Below are positions 28,245-35,690 of a stretch of 64,000 nt of DNA, piece by piece. Both the position numbers and the translations under genes were made by a program. The stretch's first letter is position 1. Every line of letters starts with the position of its first letter. Source of the stretch: JAJCYK01 sp965212195 (lineage in GTDB: Bacteria > Bacteroidota > Bacteroidia > Cytophagales > Cyclobacteriaceae); NCBI GenBank assembly GCA_965212195.1, contig CBDBUW010000002.1, forward strand, positions 396,516 to 460,515, read 5' to 3'. A model generated the notes under the pieces. That model was given only the letters and a program-made list of their open reading frames with translations, was not told the DNA's origin and ran no database searches.

Positions 28245-30002
28245 CTAGAATCTACTGCTGGTTATAGCCACATCTGCCTCTGCCCAGGCTTTTTGAAATC
28301 TTCGCTGTACCGCCTGAGCTTCAAGGGAATTTCCTTGCATAAGGTGGCATTGATAGAGCCCAAACAAGGACCAACCGTTCTCACGGTTGGTCTTGAGGTC
28401 CTCCTCATATACTGTCTGCGCTTCTTGAGCCTTTCCCGCTCTTAATAAAACGGCTCCCAGATTCTGTCTTATAGGAATATGCCAAGCCGGAGGTTCGCTG
28501 TATACCAGTTTGTCTTCGAATTCAACTCCTTCTTGCAGCAGGCCTATGGCTTTGGCAATTTGACCTTGAGTGGCTGCCATTTCTCCGGAAAGGACATGAA
28601 TAGCTAAAGGGATCACGTTAATAGTAGGGTTGGTATAGTTTGCCAACAGGTTCTCCAGGTCAGGGTCCTGGGCAAGGGCTTGCAATGCCTCCAGCTCCCG
28701 TTGTGCTTTCTGGATCTCTTCTTTGGCTACAAAGGCCATTCCCCGGGCATAATGCCAGACCATGCGCACATGTTTAAAGTCCTCACTGGGAGGAGGAGTG
28801 GACAGTATCTCATTCCATTTACCAAAACGCACCTGAGCCAACAGCGGTGTTGACAGAAAATCTTGCATAAAGGGCAGGTCCTTTACCTGATCCAAGGGTA
28901 CCCTGCTTGCAGTCTTATTGGCCGCTTTAAGGGCCTCCTCACTATAGCCTTCCCAGGATGCCGCAGACCACAAGAAATGAATGTTATGCGGATAGTAGGA
29001 TATGGGATAAAGGCCTTGCGCCAGACATTGACTTATATAATCTTCATCTGCCTCAATAGCCATCACATTAGCCAGGCGAGCTTTTTTATACTGACCCACC
29101 CTGATATAAATATGGGCAGGCATGTGCACCAGATGTCCCGCTCCCGGCATTAATCCCAACAGACGATCAGCGCTGGCCACTGCCAAATCCGGATCGGGTA
29201 GTTCTACCATATGGATATAATAGTGATGGGCTCCTGCATGATCGGGGTTGAGAGTCATGGCTTTTTCCAGAGAAGCCTTGGCCGACAAGGTTCCGGGGTT
29301 AGCACTGCCGTCGTTGGTCCAGTAATTCCAGGGCATCGTATTCATTACTGAGGCTGCATAAAAAGTCTGGACATCAGGATCTTCTGGAAATTTATCCACT
29401 ACTGGGGTCATGGCCTTCATGTAGGCAATATTAAGTTCCTGACGATCGGCACTGGGGTCCTCTAGTTGACGTGATTGCAGGGCTTGTATCAAAGCCTTTT
29501 CCTTTTTGGAAACTTTGGAGGAAAGTTCAAGGGCTTTCTTAGCTGCCTCATAGGCTTTGGAAGTGCGTTCCTCATCAGGTAGCGGATCGTTTATATTGGG
29601 ACCCAAAGCCAGGGCCTGGCCCCAGAAGGCCATGGCGCAATTTGGATCTAAGCGGGCCGCTTCACGGAAGGAGCGATGAGCCTCAGCATGATTGAATGCA
29701 TATATCAGTTTCAGCCCCTGATCAAAGTATTTTTGAGCTTTATCCGAGGAAGTAGTTATTGGATAATGATGGTCTCCCAAATTATCGAAGAAGGGGGCAA
29801 TGGGCTCCGAGGGATCTTTAGTGGTGAAATCGAAGGCGATCTTAAATTGACACTTGACAAAAGAAGCATCCAGGGTGGTAGAAGCAGTAACCACGGGAAT
29901 AGCAGTATTCTCTGCTACTTCCGAACCGCTGGGCCGAAATAGCACTACCCCCACAAGGATTATTAATAACAAAGGCAATAGGAGTTTGTGTTGTTTGAAC
30001 AT
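28245..30002 (-). CDS. Exported TPR-repeat protein
   Basis: 585 residues. An N-terminal hydrophobic segment (LLLPLLLIILVGVVLF) acts as signal or anchor. TPR-type helices run through the rest: KAQKYFDQGLKLIYAFNHAEAHRSFREAARLDPNCAMAFWG, trimmed core AEAHRSFREAARLDP, and further units near residues 240-280, 330-380 and 490-575. Proteins of this type (COG0457-like) in Bacteroidota are probably scaffolds in the periplasm; the partner is unknown. Confidence 0.8.
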   Translation of the reverse strand: MFKQHKLLLPLLLIILVGVVLFRPSGSEVAENTAIPVVTASTTLDASFVKCQFKIAFDFTTKDPSEPIAPFFDNLGDHHYPITTSSDKAQKYFDQGLKLIYAFNHAEAHRSFREAARLDPNCAMAFWGQALALGPNINDPLPDEERTSKAYEAAKKALELSSKVSKKEKALIQALQSRQLEDPSADRQELNIAYMKAMTPVVDKFPEDPDVQTFYAASVMNTMPWNYWTNDGSANPGTLSAKASLEKAMTLNPDHAGAHHYYIHMVELPDPDLAVASADRLLGLMPGAGHLVHMPAHIYIRVGQYKKARLANVMAIEADEDYISQCLAQGLYPISYYPHNIHFLWSAASWEGYSEEALKAANKTASRVPLDQVKDLPFMQDFLSTPLLAQVRFGKWNEILSTPPPSEDFKHVRMVWHYARGMAFVAKEEIQKAQRELEALQALAQDPDLENLLANYTNPTINVIPLAIHVLSGEMAATQGQIAKAIGLLQEGVEFEDKLVYSEPPAWHIPIRQNLGAVLLRAGKAQEAQTVYEEDLKTNRENGWSLFGLYQCHLMQGNSLEAQAVQRRFQKAWAEADVAITSSRF

Positions 30003-30101
30003 GATAGCTGAGGTTTTTAAAATAAGTTAAGCAAATTATGAAGGAGAAGCTAGTTGGGCGTCCACCGAATATTAGTTAAATTATGCACCTTAACGGTAAA
30101 C

Positions 30102-31541
30102 ATGATGAAGCAAAAAATTTTACTTGTGGGGATTCTTCTCTGCCAATTCAGCATATTAGTAGCCCAAAAACATAAGCCCGATGAGGTGATCAAATCGCTG
30201 GATAAGCAAACTGAGCACTACGGAGAAATGGCCCAGCAAATATGGACCTATGCGGAGTTGGGGTATCAGGAAGAAAAAAGTTCAGCCCTACTTCAAGAAG
30301 AATTGCAGCAAGCGGGATTTACCCTGGAAACAGGCGTTGCAGGAATACCCACCGCCTTTGTGGCTACCTATGGTCAGGGGAGCCCGGTAATAGGAATCTT
30401 AGCGGAGTTTGATGCCTTGCCGGGCGTCAGTCAGCAGGCCGTTCCCCGGCCGGAGCCCCGCGATGACGTACGGGCCGGTCATGCTTGTGGACATCATTTG
30501 TTTGGAGTGGCCTCCACAGCCGCGGGAATAGCTGTTAAAAATTGGTTGCAGAAATCCGGAAAAAGCGGCACTATCAAGCTTTTTGGGACTCCGGCTGAGG
30601 AAGGCGGTGCCGGAAAAGTGTATATGGTGCGGGAGGGATTGTTTGATGATGTAGATGTAGTCTTACACTGGCATCCTTCAAGCAGCAATAGCGCTCACGC
30701 CGCGTCTTCCCTGTCCAACAAGTCCGCGAAGTTTCGATTTTATGGAGCAGCCTCGCATGCCGCTTCAGCTCCCCAAAATGGCCGCTCCGCCTTGGATGGA
30801 GTAGAAGCTATGAACCATATGGTTAATATGCTCAGAGAGCATGTGCCCATGGAATCACGCATTCATTATGTGATCACCCGTGGAGGTGAAGCCCCCAATG
30901 TGGTGCCTGCTTTTAGTGAAGCATTCTATTATGTACGTCATCCTGAAATGCAACAGGTACGGGATCTTTTTGAAAGAGTGGTGTTGGCAGCCCAAGGAGC
31001 GGCCTTAGGTACCGGCACCCGCATGGAATACGAAGTCATACATGGACTTTACAACATTCTTCCCAATGAGACCCTGGGCCGTGTGATGCATAACAACCTG
31101 GTTAAAGTGGGCGGCGTACAATACGACATGAAAGAATTAGAGTTTGCCAAGGAGCTTATCACTAGCTATGGAGCTAGTGAAGATACGCTTCGATCCAGTG
31201 AGCGCATCGCACCCTTTAAAGTAGTGACCCGAGGCACCGGTGGTTCTACAGATGTGGGAGATGTGAGCTGGATGGTTCCCACTGCCGGTATGCGGGCAGC
31301 TACCTGGGTGCCCGGAACATCAGCCCATAGCTGGCAGGCAGTAGCCGCCGGAGGTACTTCCATCGGTACTAAGGGCATGATGGTAGCAGCTAAGACGTTG
31401 GCGCTAACCGCACTGGAAATACTGCAGGACCAAAAACTAGTGCAAAAAGCCCAACAAGAACTTTTGAGACGGCGTGGTACCGATTTTAAGTACGATGCAT
31501 TGTTAGGAGATCGTCAGCCCCCTTTGGATTATCGCCAATAG
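30102..31541 (+). CDS. Exported M20-family amidohydrolase (AbgB-like)
   Basis: 479 residues from ATG 30102 (signal peptide MMKQKILLVGILLCQFSILVAQ, cleaved after VAQ); an earlier GTG/TTG-type frame start lies in the untranslated leader. Metal-site motifs are AGHACGHHLFG, the EEGGAGK segment and DVVLHWHPSS, which fit the M20D peptidase/aminobenzoyl-glutamate or indole-3-acetyl amino-acid hydrolase group. A cysteine in CGHH and the dimerisation domain (FRFYGAASHAASAPQNGRSALD core) are intact. It cleaves N-acyl amino acids in the periplasm; the exact substrate is unknown. Two bases separate it from the methyltransferase. Confidence 0.87.
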   Translation: MMKQKILLVGILLCQFSILVAQKHKPDEVIKSLDKQTEHYGEMAQQIWTYAELGYQEEKSSALLQEELQQAGFTLETGVAGIPTAFVATYGQGSPVIGILAEFDALPGVSQQAVPRPEPRDDVRAGHACGHHLFGVASTAAGIAVKNWLQKSGKSGTIKLFGTPAEEGGAGKVYMVREGLFDDVDVVLHWHPSSSNSAHAASSLSNKSAKFRFYGAASHAASAPQNGRSALDGVEAMNHMVNMLREHVPMESRIHYVITRGGEAPNVVPAFSEAFYYVRHPEMQQVRDLFERVVLAAQGAALGTGTRMEYEVIHGLYNILPNETLGRVMHNNLVKVGGVQYDMKELEFAKELITSYGASEDTLRSSERIAPFKVVTRGTGGSTDVGDVSWMVPTAGMRAATWVPGTSAHSWQAVAAGGTSIGTKGMMVAAKTLALTALEILQDQKLVQKAQQELLRRRGTDFKYDALLGDRQPPLDYRQ

Positions 31542-31543
31542 AA

Positions 31544-32257
31544 ATGTCAGATTCACGATTTTCTCAGCGCTGGGATCAACCTGAGATCATGGATGACCTG
31601 GAATTCTCCGGGAAAGAAATAGACCAAGCGCTCAGGGAACTGGAAACCATTAACAAGTGGTTGGGTGGTAATGCCGTGACTCTGACGGGTTTGACTCACT
31701 TTAAAAAAGACTTCCCTGCAAACAAGACCATAACCATAGCGGACCTGGGGTGCGGTGGTGGTGATATGTTAAAGCTGATGGCGGATTGGGGTCGTCGTCA
31801 TCAAATTGAATTGGAACTAATAGGTATTGATGCCAATGAATACATCATAGAATATGCCCGCCATCGTACCTGCGATTACCCGGAGATTAAATACCAAACA
31901 GCCAATGTTTTTGATCCTGAATTTCAAAAACAACATTTTGATATCATTACCTGTACTTTATTTACCCATCATTTCACCACCATGCAATTGGAGAACCTGT
32001 TGGGATGCTGGACCAATAATGCCCGTATTGGAGTAGTGATAAATGACCTGCACCGTCATTGGCTGGCCTATTATTCTATCATCGCCATTACTCGCTTATT
32101 TTCCCGTTCATTCATGGTGAAAAATGACGGTCCGATATCGGTGCTAAGAGCTTTCCGGCGCCAGGAACTGAAGAGTTTGTTGTCACGATTACAGTTGAGA
32201 GGATTTAAGCTCAGATGGAAATGGGCCTTTCGTTGGATGTTAATAATACCCACTTAG
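31544..32257 (+). CDS. Class I SAM-dependent methyltransferase
   Basis: 237 residues. Motif I IADLGCGGGDMLKLMA and the following GIDANEYIIEYA acidic loop mark an S-adenosylmethionine-binding Rossmann fold; FDIITCTLFTHHFTT is motif IV-like. The N-terminal RWDQPEIMDDLEFSG resembles methyltransferases that in other Bacteroidota sit with type III polyketide synthases, but none is here. Substrate unknown. It follows the M20 gene by two bases and its stop touches the stop of the convergent nitroreductase gene with no gap. Confidence 0.85.
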   Translation: MSDSRFSQRWDQPEIMDDLEFSGKEIDQALRELETINKWLGGNAVTLTGLTHFKKDFPANKTITIADLGCGGGDMLKLMADWGRRHQIELELIGIDANEYIIEYARHRTCDYPEIKYQTANVFDPEFQKQHFDIITCTLFTHHFTTMQLENLLGCWTNNARIGVVINDLHRHWLAYYSIIAITRLFSRSFMVKNDGPISVLRAFRRQELKSLLSRLQLRGFKLRWKWAFRWMLIIPT

Positions 32258-32851
32258 TTAATGTTCCACCCAAGTAACTTTGTCCTGCCAGGGCTTACGG
32301 TGACCTTTTAGTTCAAGATCCTCCTTAGGCATTCCCACATACATAAAGCCCATGACTTTATCGTTGTCTGTCAATCCCAGGTAAGATTTGGTTTCTTCCC
32401 AGAAAGTAGGGCCACCGGTTGACCAATAACAACCGATCCCATACGCGGATGCTGTTAAGTACATATTTTGAACCGCACAACTAACTGCAGCCAATTCTTC
32501 TATCTCCGGGATACGTGCCTGCGGATCTCTGGCCATGCCGATAGCTATTAGGTGAGAAGTCAGCAGCGGTTTTTTCAAAAGTTTGTCGAAAGTATTTTGG
32601 TCGTAATTACCGGCAGATTGGCTACGCTTCCGGTAAAGACCTGATTGCCAATGAGCAAAGCTGTTCAAACCGGGTCCGCAGAAAACCCGAAAGCGCCAGG
32701 GTTCCGTAAATTTGTGTGTTGGGGCCCAATTGGCATTTTCCAACATTTGCTCTATGATGCTGCGAGGTACCTGTTCACCGGAGTACATTTTAGGGAACAC
32801 AGATCGCCGTTGAGCGATTAGGGAATTGATCTGTTCAGGATTGAACTTCAT
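32258..32851 (-). CDS. Nitroreductase-family FMN protein
   Basis: 197 residues. The N-terminal RRSVFPKMYSGEQVP and ANWAPTHKFTEPWRF motifs, and the GIGCYWSTGG segment that contacts FMN, place it in the NfsB/YdjA-like family; it would reduce nitro compounds, quinones or enones with NAD(P)H. The short length resembles YdjA (about 180 residues). It ends immediately against the methyltransferase stop. Confidence 0.87.
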   Translation of the reverse strand: MKFNPEQINSLIAQRRSVFPKMYSGEQVPRSIIEQMLENANWAPTHKFTEPWRFRVFCGPGLNSFAHWQSGLYRKRSQSAGNYDQNTFDKLLKKPLLTSHLIAIGMARDPQARIPEIEELAAVSCAVQNMYLTASAYGIGCYWSTGGPTFWEETKSYLGLTDNDKVMGFMYVGMPKEDLELKGHRKPWQDKVTWVEH

Positions 32852-33014
32852 AGGAGTGCGTTGATCTACAATTTATAACTGGTTAAAGTTACCATTTAAA
32901 AGGATCAACCGCGAAAGGTCAGAGTTTGATTGGGTCCTTACCCCTAATCCTTGCCCAAAATGCGCTGAGCGTAATTGTGAGCCCGGTTAAAAGGTCTTCG
33001 TTATTGATGGCTTC

Positions 33015-33575
33015 CTATTTGTTTTTCACTAAAAGGTCGGTCCACATAGATCTCCAGATTTTCCATGAATCGCTTGTCTGTTTTTGGTAAATGGTGGTAT
33101 TTATGCCTTCCTGGTACATTCCGAAATATGTGGAGTCCTTTTGATAATCCCAGTCCAGGATGGAGCGGTGTGTGGTTACAGCTATGGTGTCTAATATATT
33201 TAGGCTAATTATTTCCGTATCAAATTCGTTGATGGTAGTACGGGAGCTGTCCTTGGGAAACCAAAATTCCCTGATGTTTTCTTTGCCTACAATAGGAGTT
33301 AATCTGTTTGGCTGAATTTGAGAATCCTCAATTAGTAAACTCATCAGTTTCTGTTCGTCCATACTCTTCCAGCCCTCGACATAGTCAGCATGAACCTGTC
33401 GGATCTTGCGTTCATCTTCGCTTATCTCAGCTGCCGAGCTGCCGTTTGAGCTTGGAGTGCAGCTAAATGCAAGCTGTACTAGAAAAAGGCTGGAACATAT
33501 ACTGGAAAAAGTTCGAGGTAATATCCTGCAGGAAGTAATTAAATAGGTTCTTTTTGTTGTATCAGCGGTATGCAT
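33015..33575 (-). CDS. SnoaL/DUF4440-like lipoprotein
   Basis: 186 residues. A hydrophobic segment with lipobox LAFSC around residue 39 is followed by a Ser-rich linker, then a SnoaL/NTF2-like fold: IRQVHADYVEGWKSMDEQKL, IREFWFPK, DTIAVTTHRSILDWDY and the closing WKIWRSMWTDL. NTF2-like proteins bind small hydrophobic molecules; most exported ones have no known activity. The N-region before the hydrophobic part is unusually long, so the start may be wrong, but no other ATG precedes the lipobox. Confidence 0.6.
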   Translation of the reverse strand: MHTADTTKRTYLITSCRILPRTFSSICSSLFLVQLAFSCTPSSNGSSAAEISEDERKIRQVHADYVEGWKSMDEQKLMSLLIEDSQIQPNRLTPIVGKENIREFWFPKDSSRTTINEFDTEIISLNILDTIAVTTHRSILDWDYQKDSTYFGMYQEGINTTIYQKQTSDSWKIWRSMWTDLLVKNK

Positions 33576-33658
33576 TGAGTGGACGTTTTGTAAATCAAGA
33601 TGGTTAGGACTCAGTAGGAATCAAGAGCGAACCAATGGTATAAATTCGACAAGTAAAA

Positions 33659-34246
33659 TCATTCCCTTTTCCGGCACCAGATCCGCCAAAAGGGGTAGGT
33701 AACGGTTCCATCGTCCTTGATCCACTCCCCTTTCCAGTTAAATCCCTCTGAGGATATTTCGTAAAAGGTCAACGTCGATACTCCATTCATGCCGTTGGGT
33801 GCTACTTGCGGTTGCTTCAGTACAATGCTGCCATCATCTTGCTTATTGCCGTACCAAACGCCCGGCTTATAGGCCACAAAGGGGAAGCTGTAATAAGTGA
33901 CGATCCACTGGGCACTATCGGCATGGTATTGACGAATGCTGGATGCATAGTTGCCATCCCGCCATACTTCATCTTGCACTGCAGTCCCGTTAAGTACATA
34001 TTTGAACTGCCACACCATATTGGTGGTGTCCTGCCAGCTGCCATCAGGGTTACGCGACAGGCTGCGACAGTCGCACACTCCCACCATAGGGTCAAAATCG
34101 GCTACCTGTGGAGGCGCCTGTGGATTGAGCTTGCCGTAGGGCTGCTGGAGTGCAGGTTCGAAAGAGGTCGATTCCGGAGAGACCTGCGAGTAACTATAAT
34201 TGGCTCCTATCAGGACTATGAGGAGTATCAGTAAAATCTTTTTCAT
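33659..34246 (-). CDS. Exported protein, DUF1579-like
   Basis: 195 residues with a signal peptide (MKKILLILLIVLIGANYSYSQ). The body contains ADFDPMVGVCDCRSLSR, NGTAVQDEVWRDG, QWIVTYYSFPF and FYEISSEGFNWKGEWI, the pattern of DUF1579-like eight-stranded beta barrels that are widespread and uncharacterised. The paired cysteines VCDC could coordinate metal. Divergent from the DinB gene across a 48-base gap that must hold both promoters. Confidence 0.65.
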   Translation of the reverse strand: MKKILLILLIVLIGANYSYSQVSPESTSFEPALQQPYGKLNPQAPPQVADFDPMVGVCDCRSLSRNPDGSWQDTTNMVWQFKYVLNGTAVQDEVWRDGNYASSIRQYHADSAQWIVTYYSFPFVAYKPGVWYGNKQDDGSIVLKQPQVAPNGMNGVSTLTFYEISSEGFNWKGEWIKDDGTVTYPFWRIWCRKRE

Positions 34247-34294
34247 ACAGGTAAGATATCACTAATTTTAAAAACCTCTATCCCCCAAATTGGT

Positions 34295-34744
34295 ATGAAA
34301 AACTATTTCAAAAAACTCTATACTTACAACCAATGGTGTAACCAGGCACTGGTGTCCCGTCTAAGTCCACTATCGGATGTTCCCAGCGAAGTAATAAGGA
34401 GGCTTAGCCATATAGTTGCGGCAGAGGAGATCTGGTACCACCGCATAAAGCCCTTATCATTGGAGCCCTTACCGTTATTTGAAATACAATCCTGGAAAAT
34501 ACTCACCCCACGTTTAAAAGAAAGCGCCCAAAGATGGCTGGAACTGGTGGATCACACCGACAACTACCAACAGCTCATCTCCTATCACACCACCAGCGGT
34601 ACTCCTTATCAGACATCTCTGGACGATATTCTTATCCATCTGGCTCACCACGGCAGTTACCACCGTGGACAAATGGCCACCTTACTGCGTCAGGCAGGCC
34701 TGGAGCCTGTGATCACGGACTACATTGCCTTTTGCCGGCTGTAG
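34295..34744 (+). CDS. DinB-family putative metal-dependent protein
   Basis: 149 residues, four-helix bundle of the DinB/YfiT type. The three metal ligands are probably His39 (RRLSHIVAAEEIW), His119 and His123 (LAHHGSYHRGQ). DinB-like proteins are often thiol transferases using bacillithiol or mycothiol; which thiol this host uses is not shown here. Its 3' end overlaps the convergent DUF4349 gene by 25 bases. Confidence 0.85.
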   Translation: MKNYFKKLYTYNQWCNQALVSRLSPLSDVPSEVIRRLSHIVAAEEIWYHRIKPLSLEPLPLFEIQSWKILTPRLKESAQRWLELVDHTDNYQQLISYHTTSGTPYQTSLDDILIHLAHHGSYHRGQMATLLRQAGLEPVITDYIAFCRL

Positions 34745-35586
34745 GCTTGTACCCTGCGCCGGATCAACCAAACCAATCCTAAAAGGATCAACACCAGGGG
34801 CCATGCTTGAATAATCCCCAATATCATTTTTTGAAAAAATTTCCAACCACCCTTGAAGGCCAGACCTACTTGACTCCAATAACTTTGTCCCGGTGCTTCA
34901 GCTGGCAAATAGTTTGGTTGATAAAAACTTAGTTTGACGGTACTCAAGGCCGTTTGGTTATTCAAGTACTGTAGCCTTCCTTGCGCCGACTCGATCTCTT
35001 CAGTTACTTTACGCAGGTGTTCTTCCACCTTAAGGATCTCCTCCACGGTTTTAGCCTCGCCTAGTATTTCCCTAAATCTCTGTTCCGCCTTATGCTTATT
35101 TTCCAGTCGTCCTTGAATATCGATATACTCTTCGGTGACATCCCGGGAACTCACTTCTTTATTGTGCAGATAACTGGCCTGGGATTCTGCAAACAGCAGG
35201 AACTCTTCCAGTCTTGTTGAGGGTACCCGCACTGTCATGTTTACAGTAGTGCTCCCTTTATAATTGGTTTGGTCAGACTGCGAAACATAAGCCTGGAAAT
35301 TGGGTATTGCCTGATCGATAGCAGCCTTAGTGCTATCCAGGTTTTCCACCTGTAAGTTCAAATAGGCGGTTTTGATGATCTTTTTTTCAACATCGATGGG
35401 AGGTGGTACCGGCTGCTGGGGTTCGGCCATGCCGGCGTAGGCGGTATTTTCGTATTCCATTTCGTACATCTCGGATGATGCATCAGCCATGGGCGCAATA
35501 TCTCCAGCATAATCATACCCCGAATCACCGTTAGTACCACATCCGGCCAACACGGCAATCAATACAAACACTATGATGGTTCTCAT
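34720..35586 (-). CDS. DUF4349 lipoprotein with membrane anchor
   Basis: 288 residues. Lipobox at VLAGC near residue 16, then the DUF4349 domain (KKIIKTAYLNLQVENLDS, VSSRDVTEEYIDIQGRL), a long coiled-coil (LENKHKAEQRFREILGEAKTVEEI core) and a C-terminal transmembrane helix (LGIIQAWPLVLILLGLVWLI) followed by a basic tail. Such proteins are anchored in an envelope membrane by lipid and helix; function unknown. Divergent from polA across about 104 bases. Confidence 0.85.
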   Translation of the reverse strand: MRTIIVFVLIAVLAGCGTNGDSGYDYAGDIAPMADASSEMYEMEYENTAYAGMAEPQQPVPPPIDVEKKIIKTAYLNLQVENLDSTKAAIDQAIPNFQAYVSQSDQTNYKGSTTVNMTVRVPSTRLEEFLLFAESQASYLHNKEVSSRDVTEEYIDIQGRLENKHKAEQRFREILGEAKTVEEILKVEEHLRKVTEEIESAQGRLQYLNNQTALSTVKLSFYQPNYLPAEAPGQSYWSQVGLAFKGGWKFFQKMILGIIQAWPLVLILLGLVWLIRRRVQAYSRQKAM

Positions 35587-35690
35587 AATTATAGTCGTTA
35601 GTTACAGTCCCATAATGCCTGGCAATTGAAAAAGGTCACAAAGCAGGGTATTTCTTTCCCGGAGCGTCCGCAATTTTTTACCTTTAGGCC